DNA of 64,000 nt from Tritrichomonas musculus (taxonomy: Eukaryota; Parabasalia; Tritrichomonadida; Tritrichomonadidae): positions 248,001 to 312,000 of the forward strand of contig JAPFFF010000036.1 of NCBI GenBank assembly GCA_039105265.1, written 5' to 3'. Numbering within the stretch: position 1 is the first letter of the stretch; the number at the start of each line of letters is the position of its first letter. The notes under the pieces were generated by a model that saw nothing but the letters and a program-made list of their open reading frames with translations, ran no database searches and had not been told where the DNA came from. Below, piece after piece: positions 7,190 through 16,265 of the stretch. Position numbers and translations under genes: made by a program.

Positions 7190-8578
7190 ATGTTATCGTC
7201 AGAAGGTGAAAAATTAATGAATTATTTAGAAAAGAAAGCTTATCAAAAGAAATTAATAATGCCAAATGAAGCTAGAAATTATAAAGGGTATCAAAAAGAT
7301 TTTGTAACTGATGATGAATTTGAACAAATTTATAATGCTTATTCAGAATTTCGAAAAGTATTATCTGAATCATTACCTGTAATCACAGATGAAAAAATTC
7401 CTGATGATGAATTAAGTTTTGAAGAAAAAATTGAGAACCATGTAATTAATAATTTACATAATGAAAATATTCGTACTTTTCCTGAATTTGAAAAATTGAC
7501 CTCTGGATGGAAAAAAGGTAAAGATAAATATACTATGGAAGAATGGTATGAAATATATATTAAAAAAATTATGGAACAACCAGGAATGATAGTTGAATTC
7601 AAAGGTAAAACAAATGTACCTGATATTGCATTTAGAAATAAAAATAAAAGACATGTATTATTAAAACAATTTGAAAAAGTTATTGAGCCAAATTATGTTT
7701 CTGAAGATGATTATGTTCAAAAGAAACAATTTCCAACTAATAAGAATAAAAAATATTATTTACATAAATTATGTGAACCTGGTACTTATTTAATTGATAT
7801 TATGTTTGAAAAAAATGTTGGGTACTTAATTTGTATAGAAGCCAATAGTCGATATTTATATGCAATTCCTTTAGGTAGAGAATGTTTTGGTGATATAAAT
7901 AAAATTATGACTGCTGGACAAAAAACATCTATTTCAATAACAAAAGCTTTAAATACTTTATTTCAACAAGGAATGAAACCTAAAATATTGACCGGAGATG
8001 GTGAAAAAGGTTTTTGTTCTGAAGAAACAATAAATTTTTTAAACTCAAATGGAATTAAATGGGAACCTGTTGATAGAATGGATGATTATCATTATCCATC
8101 ATTTTTACGAAAACCAGGTGAAAAACAAACAACTAGCCCATTACATTCTTCATTAGGTATAGTTGATAGAATTATTAGAACTTTGAGAGATATGGCTTTT
8201 GAAGTTCAAAGAGAAATCTCCCCTGAAATATTAAAAGAATTAGTTGTTCAATATAATAATGCCCCACACTTAACTTTGTCAAAATATGCAGGTATGAATG
8301 TTTCTCCTAGTCAAATGCAAAATAATTCTGATTTATATACTTTTATTTGTAGACGTATTTCTCAAGCTAATTATAATGTTTCTGCTCAAAAAGGTTATAA
8401 TTTAAAAGAAAACCAAGAAGTAATTGTATATAATAATAAAGACACTCTTAAAAAAAGACGATCAATAACTCAACCTGGTAGATTTTTTGTAAAAGGTTTT
8501 CAAAATGGTAAATATTTAATACAAGATCTTAAAGGAAATACTCAAATATTACCTCGTTATAGATTAGATCCTATTTGA
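7190..8578 (+). CDS. Polinton-type DDE integrase
   Basis: 462 residues. It joins element DNA to the host genome. The RNase H-like core has its first acidic residue at D203 (LIDIMF), the second at D270 (LTGDGEKGF) and the third at D326 in HSSLGIVDRIIRTLRD; the VDR-x-IRTLR form is typical of Polinton, Maverick and related integrases rather than retroviral ones. An N-terminal region of about 170 residues shows no clear zinc-binding HHCC motif. The C-terminal 60 residues form a small basic beta-rich domain ending ILPRYRLDPI, comparable to the SH3- or chromo-like tail of this family. No reverse transcriptase, gag or LTR lies nearby. The gene looks whole. Confidence 0.88.
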   Translation: MLSSEGEKLMNYLEKKAYQKKLIMPNEARNYKGYQKDFVTDDEFEQIYNAYSEFRKVLSESLPVITDEKIPDDELSFEEKIENHVINNLHNENIRTFPEFEKLTSGWKKGKDKYTMEEWYEIYIKKIMEQPGMIVEFKGKTNVPDIAFRNKNKRHVLLKQFEKVIEPNYVSEDDYVQKKQFPTNKNKKYYLHKLCEPGTYLIDIMFEKNVGYLICIEANSRYLYAIPLGRECFGDINKIMTAGQKTSISITKALNTLFQQGMKPKILTGDGEKGFCSEETINFLNSNGIKWEPVDRMDDYHYPSFLRKPGEKQTTSPLHSSLGIVDRIIRTLRDMAFEVQREISPEILKELVVQYNNAPHLTLSKYAGMNVSPSQMQNNSDLYTFICRRISQANYNVSAQKGYNLKENQEVIVYNNKDTLKKRRSITQPGRFFVKGFQNGKYLIQDLKGNTQILPRYRLDPI

Positions 8579-8966
8579 ATTGTCAGAAAATGCAATAAAA
8601 ATAAAAGGGGTGTCAGATTATGCATTTTAAAATTTTCCCTTTATATTATAATATTATTTATATTTTTAATAATAAAGATTATATTTATTAAAATATTCCT
8701 AAAAGGTTCAATAATTATCAAGATATTTTTGAGACAAATTGTTTACCCCCATATTCAATTTTTCATCCATTGAATTTTTTAAAATTTGAAATACATATAT
8801 CTTGGAAAATAATGGACCTTTTTCAAAGATTTTAATATTTTTAAGGTTTTCAAGGACGTAGAATTCAAATATCACAATTAGAAATCTTAAAAATGAATTG
8901 TCAAAAAATGCAAAAAATAAAAAGAGTGTCAAAAAATGCAGTAAATTGAATTGTTTATTTAATTAA
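8579..8966. repeat. intergenic stretch bounded by TGTCA...ATGCA repeat pairs
   Basis: A pair of TGTCAGAAAATGCA-like boxes at about 8580 to 8622 is repeated in the same orientation at about 8895 to 8940 (TGTCAAAAAATGCA). Read on the minus strand they give TTTTGACACTCTTTTTATT, resembling the class A promoter. The AT-rich 270 bases between hold no convincing gene. They could be regulatory sites for leftward transcripts or ends of a small insertion. Confidence 0.45.
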
Positions 8967-9245
8967 TTATTTCCTTTCGTTCCAGCGTTTGAGATTTTTC
9001 AAACCTGCCTTTAATTCTTCAATGAAGAAGCATTCAAGTTCGTTAGCTTTTTCTTCATTTGAGCTATCTCCATCATTCATTATCACACGAACATCATCGA
9101 TGTGATTCATATTGGTTGCAGCATCTTGGAGCATAAATGCCATTTTTTCTCTTTGATCAAGATCATCAGAAATAGTTCTCCATTCATGAACACTATCAAG
9201 AGCTTCGACAACTTCGAGTAAGTGTTGGATCGTACGGGCTTCCAT
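8967..9245 (-). CDS. hypothetical acidic protein, 92 aa
   Basis: An element protein beginning MEARTIQHLLEVVEALD. It is mostly helical and acidic, with Met/Asn/Asp-rich loops in the middle and a basic last ten residues. The frame extends upstream with a GTG, but that part overlaps the class B promoter; the ATG at 9245, nine bases after CATCATTTTT, is preferred. It is divergent from the gene at 9334. Function is unknown. Confidence 0.55.
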   Translation of the reverse strand: MEARTIQHLLEVVEALDSVHEWRTISDDLDQREKMAFMLQDAATNMNHIDDVRVIMNDGDSSNEEKANELECFFIEELKAGLKNLKRWNERK

Positions 9246-9333
9246 GCTTGTATAAAAATGATGTGATGACCTCACGAGAAAAAATTAGATTTTTTGGTTA
9301 ACGGTCGCCTAGTGAAAAAGTTCATTTTTTTTA
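9246..9333. promoter_or_regulatory. class B divergent promoter
   Basis: On the minus strand: GGCGACCGTTAACC, then TCTAATTTTTTC, then TGAGGTCATCACATCATTTTT (9254 to 9309), then the ATG at 9245. About 55 bases are nearly identical to the module at 11612 to 11668. On the plus strand the gap also holds the class C box AAAAAGTTCATTTTTTTT just before the ATG at 9334, so the two directions use different boxes. Confidence 0.65.
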
Positions 9334-9750
9334 ATGTCGGACAAACAAAGTGTACCTGAACAAAAAGAAATTAAAGATGATATACCATCTATGTCTGCAA
9401 AAGACATGAGAAATCCAAAAAGAACTCAAGGTTGGAAAATGTTGAAATCAAGGTATGGGGAAAATGTATCCCTTCAAAAATTATCAGCAGTTGCAAAAGT
9501 TATGATGCAATGTATTGATCATAATATTCCATCAGAAACTCCAAGTCTTTCAAGGGAAGATATTCGATCGAAAGAAAAATTAATTCTTTGGTTCGATACT
9601 CATATTGAGTTTATTCGACCATTTTTGTCACCTGGAATGATGATTGGTTATGATAAAGGGAAATTCGTTCCGATTCCCATACCAAAAGAAACTACTAAAA
9701 AAGTCGAAGACAAAGAAAAAGAAGAAGAAAAAGATAAAGAAAAGAAATAA
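9334..9750 (+). CDS. hypothetical protein with Lys/Glu tail, 138 aa
   Basis: Begins MSDKQSVPEQ. The central part (about residues 28 to 110) looks folded, with GWKMLKSRYG, a MMQCIDH helix and a SPGMMIGYDKGKFVPIPIP strand region. The last 22 residues are almost only Lys, Glu and Asp. The ATG is supported by the adjacent Inr-like TTCATTTTTTTT. Its position beside the class B genes suggests a structural or late role, which is inference. Not recognised as any known family. Confidence 0.6.
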   Translation: MSDKQSVPEQKEIKDDIPSMSAKDMRNPKRTQGWKMLKSRYGENVSLQKLSAVAKVMMQCIDHNIPSETPSLSREDIRSKEKLILWFDTHIEFIRPFLSPGMMIGYDKGKFVPIPIPKETTKKVEDKEKEEEKDKEKK

Positions 9751-9823
9751 ATAAAAAATTAATTAATTAAATTGGTTTATTAAAAACCTAAATCTTTTTT
9801 GAGAGTTTTTTTATTCCGATCTC

Positions 9824-11608
9824 TCAATTATCGGAGGGAGTGTCGCTTGGTAATTTTTCAACGACATCAGAATCTGAATCTGAGAAACTTTCAAAGGATG
9901 AATTGTCATTTGATTTATCGAGCCAGAAATCATTAAATTCAGCTAATTGGTTGGATTGTTGTTGTATTGGTTCTTTCGCTGTTTGAGTTTGCAAAATTTT
10001 ATCAATTGCTGCCGTTATTGGTTCACTAACTTCTCTTTCAACTCTTTCTCTTTCTTTTTTTAGTTTTTCTTTTTCTTCTTTGATTCTTTGTTCTTCTTCT
10101 TTATAGGCAGCAAATTCTTGTTCATCAAGAAATTCTTCCAATTGAATATCAGTTATTTCTCTATAATTGTCGAGGAAATCTTTGAGTCTTTCTCTTGTGG
10201 CTTTCTCTATTTCGTCGTACATCAAGTCAGGATGAGCATATCCGAATGCTGCAGCCAAACGATTGAATGCCAAATTTTTCTTTGATTCTTCTTCTCTGAT
10301 CTTCGTGTGAATTTCGGATTCTTCATGGTTGAGGAAATTCAATGGAAACGGTAGAATTGTCCATTCATAACCTTTGTCTTTGAAAGTTTGGATTCTTTGA
10401 TTAGCGATTTCTTTGATTTCTTCTTCCGTCTTGTCTTTGTATATCTTTTTCAATTCAACAATTAAATCTGTTCTTGCTAATTCGTCATTTTCCAGATGCT
10501 TATCTTTCCTATTTTTTACTCGTAATCTGATTCTTGATGTTGAAGACGGTTGATCAGGCTTGGCACGAGGAATTTGTGATCGACTTGTTACCTTTTTCTT
10601 TGGTTGATCAGATTCAATAACTTTGTTCATTTTTTCTAATTGTTTTCTTGAAACTACCTTCCTTTTCTTCTTTTTGATGATTGTAGGTTTGACAGGGTCA
10701 GGTTGAATTGTTTCATTCATCTTACGTAAACGTTCTTCTATGAATTTTTGTTTATCTTTCTCTACTTGTTTACTGAGTGATGCTTGATTTTTTTCATTTT
10801 GAGAGAAAACTAATCGAATGTAATTTTGCTTTCTTCTGAATTCTTCTGTTTTAACGTATTTGAGTATTGAAACCAGATCTTCGTCTAATTCTTTTGGTTT
10901 TGAATATTTCTTTTTCATTGCTGGTAAATCCTTTTCGTAATTACCGCTTAGTAATCGAGCATTTTCATCTTTTAAAACATCAACATAGAATTCTGACCAA
11001 ATAACGATATCACCATTTTCATTGAGATCATCAACAAAAGAATGCTCTAAATCATAGGCAAATAATTCTTCACCAAGCAACATTGTGGCAATTTGATTTA
11101 ATTCATCATCTGGTATCCCTTCAAAAAATTCGTTATCTGCTAGCCAACTTTGCATATGCTTTTTCACTGTAATACCTTTTGCCCTCATTTCGGCTAATTT
11201 GTCATGAGAAATTGTTGGTAATCGAAGGTGATGTTTTTGTACAACTTTATCTTCTGGTATTTCAAATTTTCGATTTGGCAAAGGAGGATCAACTTTTTTG
11301 AATCCAGGGGTTGGGATTTCGTCTTTCTTTGATTCTTCAGTATTTTTTGACAATTTGACTTTTCCTGGCGGATTTACTACAAATTTGACCTTTTTTGGTG
11401 TTGGTTGGCTTTTTGATTGATCATCATTTTCGTCTTCTAGATTAAGTATAAATCGTTGACTTTTGGCCCCGTGTTTAGATATCTGAATGCCCTTTGACAC
11501 TTCTCTTTGCATTCCATTTTTATTCGTATGACCAACTAGATCATATTCCTGCTTTTCTTGTAGAGATTTCATTCTCTCTTTGGTGACGACATGGCTTCTG
11601 CTGTGCAT
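9824..11608 (-). CDS. large charged coiled-coil protein, 594 aa
   Basis: The largest class B gene of the element. It is rich in Lys, Glu, Arg and Asp throughout. Residues about 1 to 130 are basic and probably disordered; 130 to 260 look folded and helical; about 300 to 360 contain KKKKRKVVSRKQL, which resembles a nuclear localisation or DNA-binding patch; 450 to 545 is a long KEEEQRIKEEKEKLKKE coiled coil; the tail is Ser/Asp-rich. The ATG at 11608 follows CATCATTTTTTAGC of the class B promoter. It may be a nucleic-acid-binding or virion-core protein, but no family is recognised. Confidence 0.6.
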   Translation of the reverse strand: MHSRSHVVTKERMKSLQEKQEYDLVGHTNKNGMQREVSKGIQISKHGAKSQRFILNLEDENDDQSKSQPTPKKVKFVVNPPGKVKLSKNTEESKKDEIPTPGFKKVDPPLPNRKFEIPEDKVVQKHHLRLPTISHDKLAEMRAKGITVKKHMQSWLADNEFFEGIPDDELNQIATMLLGEELFAYDLEHSFVDDLNENGDIVIWSEFYVDVLKDENARLLSGNYEKDLPAMKKKYSKPKELDEDLVSILKYVKTEEFRRKQNYIRLVFSQNEKNQASLSKQVEKDKQKFIEERLRKMNETIQPDPVKPTIIKKKKRKVVSRKQLEKMNKVIESDQPKKKVTSRSQIPRAKPDQPSSTSRIRLRVKNRKDKHLENDELARTDLIVELKKIYKDKTEEEIKEIANQRIQTFKDKGYEWTILPFPLNFLNHEESEIHTKIREEESKKNLAFNRLAAAFGYAHPDLMYDEIEKATRERLKDFLDNYREITDIQLEEFLDEQEFAAYKEEEQRIKEEKEKLKKERERVEREVSEPITAAIDKILQTQTAKEPIQQQSNQLAEFNDFWLDKSNDNSSFESFSDSDSDVVEKLPSDTPSDN

Positions 11609-11751
11609 GCTAAAAAATGATGTGATGACCTCACGGGAAAAAATTAGATTTTTGGTTAACGGTCGCCACCCCTAAAAACCTAGGGGGTACCCTGAGGGAC
11701 CCAAATAAAAATTAGATTTTTCGAGCTCACCTCATCACCTCATTTTTTCTC
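11609..11751. promoter_or_regulatory. class B divergent promoter pair
   Basis: 11612 to 11668 carries the module for the minus-strand gene (GGCGACCGTTAACC ... GAGGTCATCACATCATTTT). 11705 to 11750 carries a diverged forward copy, AAAAATTAGATTTTT then CTCATCACCTCATTTTTT, ending one base before the ATG at 11752. Between them is a GC-rich spacer with CCTAGGGGGTACCC. Confidence 0.6.
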
Positions 11752-12348
11752 ATGTCGTCCCAGCAACAGGAAACCATAGATGAACAAGCTGATACTGAAG
11801 ATAACGATGAAGAATCTTTCTCACAAGAAACCAAAAAAGTTCAACCTTCATTAGGTAAAAATGAAAATCCACGTCCATGGGATTATACTGAAACCGAAGA
11901 AACTGAATTCGAAGCAAATCCAAATGTTAAGAAATTTCCAGAGCCACCTGATTTTATTGATACAGACAAGTACTCAATCGACGTTTTAGGATTCAATGGA
12001 ATTGAACACAACCGCATAATTCGCGGATTAGCATTCTATTATCTCTACAAATCATTCCTACAAGACGGATTACTGGCTGATATTTATCTCGATTTTGACA
12101 AAAATATTGGCCAAGATATGGCTCATATTCGCCATGAAATCACCGATAGAGCCGAATTTGAGGCGATTAAGCAGTTCCTTCAAGATAAAGTCCGAAATGA
12201 ACGCCTCGAAAATGGTTGTTTTCTCGATCAACCACCTCCTCAAAAAGTGGAAACTGAACAAATTGAATACGAGTACGAATATGTACTCGAGGAGGAAGAA
12301 GAAGACGCACCAGATGACTTCAAAAAAGATCCAGATTGGAAAGCTTAA
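11752..12348 (+). CDS. hypothetical acidic protein, 198 aa
   Basis: The rightmost gene of the element. It has an acidic, probably disordered start (residues 1 to 60) and a helical middle (about 75 to 165) with GIEHNRIIRGLAFYYLYKSF. The C-terminus is very acidic (EYEYEYVLEEEEEDAPDD) and ends PDWKA. Codon use is slightly more GC-rich than in the left genes. The stop is followed by AAAA. Function is unknown; an acidic tail of this kind can act as a protein- or histone-binding surface, but that is speculation. Confidence 0.6.
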   Translation: MSSQQQETIDEQADTEDNDEESFSQETKKVQPSLGKNENPRPWDYTETEETEFEANPNVKKFPEPPDFIDTDKYSIDVLGFNGIEHNRIIRGLAFYYLYKSFLQDGLLADIYLDFDKNIGQDMAHIRHEITDRAEFEAIKQFLQDKVRNERLENGCFLDQPPPQKVETEQIEYEYEYVLEEEEEDAPDDFKKDPDWKA

Positions 12349-12793
12349 AAATACGTTTATTGAGAGGACGTTTAATAAATACTCTCATACTAGGTTTTAA
12401 GTAAACCACACAATTAACAACTTTTTCTATAGCTTTTTTGATGTTAACGATACGGGACCTCCTTCCTAGCAGAGCGTTGAGAGGAATCCTGAGAGCAGCC
12501 CAGTGGAAGATCATTAATGGGAGTGGGGGATCATACCTGGCATAGCGGGGCTGGGGTCGCGGATGGGAAATATTTGACGCGGTTTTTGAACGAAGTGCAA
12601 AAATCGTGGCAAATATATAACTACTTCTGTTAATTTATTAATAAATTTATTAATGTATTTGGTAATACACTTATAAATATGATTTAAATTTTATATAATG
12701 CTATATTTTAAATTCGCTTAAAGAAAACAATATAAAACTTAAGAATATTTAATTTCTGATCAACAATGGATGAAAAATTAGAAAAAAATTTAA
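12349..12793. other. right end of the element and junction with host DNA
   Basis: 12440 to 12600 is clearly GC-richer than the host (for example TAGCGGGGCTGGGGTCGCGG) and has no gene. After about 12610 the sequence becomes repetitive AATTTATTAAT host-like DNA. The terminal inverted repeat of the element should lie here, but its partner is outside the window. Confidence 0.45.
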
Positions 12794-13549
12794 GGATTAA
12801 TCAGGGATGGTCAATGTTGAAAAAATTGATCACCGGCTTCAATTTTTTGGTGGCTTGTTGTCAACGTTAACTTCGTTACCAATCTGACATCGAGATTATC
12901 GATTATCAAGATATCAGATATGAAATGTGATATAAAAATAATTGTAAACTTGATATCAATTACCGAGATCTCGAGATCTCAAACAGATTTATCTTTTTTT
13001 ATAATTAGTATTTGTGATTTTATTATATTTAAAAATAAATAATAGAATGTATTGATGTTTATTTTAAGATTAAAATCAAAAAAATACATTCTTTTTTATG
13101 TAATATTTGAGAATGAATTACGATCTTATATTTATCAAAAAGTTTAATTGAAAATTCTGATATCAAAAGCTGAGAAAAAAAATTCTCGATCTCTGAAATC
13201 GATCTCGAGAATCTGATAATATATATATATCGATATCAAAAAGTCAATCAATTATCGATCTCGAGAATCGGAGAATAACAAGTCTAATTAAATCATACCA
13301 AATATAAATTGAATCGATAAAGTTTTTTTTTCAGAAAAAGTTGTCTCTCAAAAAAATTCAACTTTTCAATAAGCATAACATTAACTTAATTCATTGATTC
13401 AATATTATTTCAACGTTAACATATCGTTATGACCAAATTGAAACGGTTATAATCAATGGTCTTAATCTCGTTGAAGTTGGCATTCAATTCAACGATATAC
13501 ATTTTGTTCAACGATTTTAACGTCAACTTTGGCCAACCCTGGGATTAAT
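12794..13549. mobile_element. hAT-type non-autonomous element (MITE) with 8-bp target duplications
   Basis: The element itself is 12802 to 13541 (740 bp). It begins CAGGGATGGTCAATGTTGA; the reverse complement of its end is CAGGGTTGGCCAAAGTTGA (16 of 19 matching). Both sides are flanked by GGATTAAT (12794 to 12801 and 13542 to 13549), a perfect 8-bp target duplication. CAGGG ends with 8-bp duplications are the signature of hAT transposons. It encodes no transposase. The interior is rich in AACGTT and CGAGATCTCG motifs, including a 16-bp palindrome near 12964 to 12980. A related left end occurs at 34144. Confidence 0.85.
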
Positions 13550-13798
13550 TAAAGATAAAGGAAAAAATGTCGACAAAGGAATAAAAATAAGCATTTGTTA
13601 GCTCTATATATTTGCTCATTTAGTTTTCCAAAAAACTGATAAAATAAAAAAAAAAAAAACTGATAAATATTATTATCACCAATATTTATAATGATAGATT
13701 AAAAAAAAAGATATGATATAATTCAAACTTGAACCTTTTAATCAAAAAGCATATAATTTGCTCAAATATGATCCTATTGCATTTTGTTCGAAGGTGTT
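13550..13798. other. AT-rich spacer
   Basis: No gene or structured repeat beyond A and T runs. It separates the hAT-type element from the 3' end of the transposase relic. Confidence 0.5.
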
Positions 13799-15104
13799 CT
13801 AAATGAATCCTTGTTGAAGTTTATTTTCATAATAAGCACATGAACATCTTGCTTTAATTGACATTCCTAATGAGATCTTTGGTCGATTTAAATGAATCGG
13901 GCATTGAGTTTTTCTTGATCCAATCACATAAAGATGACTTATAAAATTATCAAATGATGTCAAATCAGGTTGTATTTTATAAATATCTTCAACATTCATG
14001 TTTGCAAGGAGAAAACAACGCAATGCAGCATTCTCTGATAAACAATTCAATTCATAAAAATTCATATCTCCTGAATCTTTAGTTATTTTAATACCTGCAG
14101 AATTGATTCGTTTTTTAATTGAAGGAGTATAATTGAAGTTATTCATCAAATTGATATTCATATATGCTTTTACAGAGCCCCTTAAAAAATTTTCAAAACT
14201 GTCGAAATCACGACATAAGATGCGCATTTGGCCAAAGAAATTATCAAGCGGGAGACTGCTGATACGATTTAGACACAAATCATCAAATGTATTAATCAAA
14301 CAATAAGTAATAATTAATGTATTCATCGCATGCATGACAAAAGTTTGGTTCAGAAATTGAAATACAGCATCTTTTATGACATAAAATGAAATGCCTTCAG
14401 TGAGGTGATCAGCTTGATAATAAAAATAGTAAAATATGTAAAAAGCAGTTTTTGATATCAAAAACAAACGCGAACTTTTTGTGAGTATAGGGTTCATTAA
14501 TGATTCTATCCATAAAGTATATGGTAAAAAATATATAAACTCGTTATAATTTTCTCCTTTTAATAAGAGTAATGCATTTGTTATGTCAAATATTTAAAGC
14601 GGATAGAAATCTTTCATAAAACTAATATCAGATTTGTCATTTAATGGCATTCCTATTTTGAGCAAATTTTCTAGAAAATTTATCGGTTGTTGATCTTATT
14701 GTTATATTACCTTTAATCAAATACTTTCGCGCGAGTTTTATAATATGCAAAAAATCGCTAATCCAATAAACTTTATCAAATTGAGAAATTTTATGAACTG
14801 TAGCGTCAAAACCTTTTTCTAAAAATTCATGAAAATATTCCAAAAATGTATCGTTATCTTCTTTATTATAACCACTATCATTATCCATTGCTACGGCGAT
14901 AATAAAAATATCCATTTTTTTAAAATTATCTATTATATTATAAATCAATTTTACAATATCTTGGTTTGCTTTACCGTTTGATTTTGAGTAAATGCTTATT
15001 GGTATGCATTTAAAATTTTCATTTAATGGTTGTAAATATGAAGTAAATACAAAAGTGTCTGCATCTACCGCACAATGAGGGGTATATATATACGTGTTTG
15101 CCAT
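13799..15104 (-). pseudogene. broken DNA transposase, P-element/THAP9-like
   Basis: Two minus-strand frames, 15104 to 14637 (155 aa) and 14497 to 13799 (232 aa), read as the front and back of one protein. The first has acidic residues in CAVDADTF and AVAMDNDSG and then ISDFLHIIKLARKYL, which fits the D-x-x-H-x-x-K-x-x-R signature of P-type transposases. The second has LPLDNFFGQMRILC, like the ENFFGxxR segment of that family, and a C-terminal Cys/His cluster (CPIHLNRP ... CSC). A frameshift near 14640 and at least one stop before 14497 separate them. No terminal repeats or THAP zinc finger were found. The superfamily call is moderate. Confidence 0.5.
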
Positions 15105-15174
15105 TAGATGCTCCTGAAAATTTCATATGGGATATGACACATGAAGAATAGGTTATTTTATCACAACATTTGGA

Positions 15175-16265
15175 ATGGATGGATGGCGAACCCAAAACAC
15201 CTCAACAGTAAGAGCTCTTGTAAATGCAAGAAATAGTTTTCTTCATGTTTTATTCTGGCATAATACTGATTATAATATTTCCTCTTCTAAGATAATTACT
15301 ACTATGAGGAGCGACCTAAACTTAGCCACCAAGAATGTAGATGTTATTAGTTATGATGTTAACGAAATGAACACTGTTATGGAAAGCTTAAAAGGCAGAG
15401 TCTCAAGGACTGAACAAGTTACTCAACATTTGGAAGAAGACGTTGATAATTTACGTATAGTCTCATGGACAGCATTAGCTTTTGGAGTTATAGGCACAGA
15501 ATGGTCAATAGGCTATATTGGTATGCAGCTATTTCCAGATGGTATAAGCTTTCCTACTATAAAAGGTGGAAGATTCCTTTAAAGGTTATTCTCAAAGGTA
15601 GGATAGAGACCTTAGAAGGTGAGAAGGGTAATTATGCACTTAAGAGTGAGCCTAATGAGGCTACTACTGATATTGAGAACTTAACAACCTATACTAATGG
15701 GAGTTAGAAGAACTAAAGGCAAGGATGGAGTTACTAGAGAGTGAGAATAACACCTTGAAGAATATGTTAGCTGCATTAGAAGAGAAAAATAACCCAGATA
15801 GTGAATGGAAAGATTATTATGCAAGCTTTTCTGATGTCACTGATGAATATAATAGGTATTTTCTATTCTCTTATTTTACAGATTAGAAACGTATAATTAT
15901 TGATAATTTAGATAATGATCCAGCAAGTGATAATGACCCTGTTCCAGATGGTGAATACTTATTGATATTCAAAGACAAGAATAAAAAGCTACATTTTATT
16001 AGATTTATATCAACTGAATGGTCTGATCCTCAAAAAATAAAATCATATTTGGATGAAATATACTTTAAAGACACTAACCCACCTTCTGGTGCTTATGATA
16101 TATATAATATTGAGTTAGATTGTGATGAATGTTCTATGATTTGGTTCGAAGCTATATATATGAAGAAATTGGTACGAGATTCTGGGGGTGGTACCCGTGC
16201 CGTTTCATAGATGGTGGACTGTAGTGGTAGCAAGAAAAGAAAACAACAAGAAGAAAAAAAGAAGA
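15175..16265 (+). pseudogene. fossil of a coiled-coil protein, possibly from a virus-like (Polinton-class) element
   Basis: A decayed coding region of about 1.1 kb with several breaks. Recognisable parts are a heptad coiled coil (MNTVMESLKGRVSRTE), a hydrophobic segment ending MQLFPDG, a second coiled coil, and a folded region with aromatic residues. A run of Lys and Glu follows. The layout recalls proteins carried by trichomonad Maverick elements, but this rests on general resemblance only. Because of its decay it is older than the element at the left. Confidence 0.35.

Larger units (their letters stand above)
1..12610. mobile_element. Polinton-like / PLV-class element, right-hand part (left end outside window)
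   Basis: A compact block of 16 to 17 genes on both strands, with gaps often under 50 bases, sits beside sparse host DNA. It contains a Polinton-type DDE integrase and a superfamily 3 helicase, a pairing known from Polinton-like viruses, virophages and Tlr/Maverick-type elements. Repeated promoter modules occur only inside it. The frames in view look whole, so it is probably a young copy. No DNA polymerase B, major or minor capsid protein, packaging ATPase or maturation protease is recognised here; they may lie beyond position 1, be unrecognisable, or be absent. The right limit is placed near 12.6 kb, where a GC-richer tail gives way to AT-rich host sequence. Terminal inverted repeats cannot be tested because the left end is missing. 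Confidence 0.75.

Noticed and set aside
7190-8578. Retroviral or LTR-element origin of the integrase
   Set aside because: No reverse transcriptase, gag or LTR nearby; the VDRxIRTLR form of the third acidic motif and the surrounding genes fit Polinton-type elements.
8708-8932. 74-codon minus-strand frame after the integrase
   Set aside because: Phe-rich AT-driven composition, starts inside a repeat box, no promoter spacing and no family features.
12914-13270. A possible nested element inside the first MITE, with ATCGAGATT and CGAGAATC motifs facing each other
   Set aside because: The inverted match is weak and no target duplication is visible; it is treated as subterminal motifs of one element.
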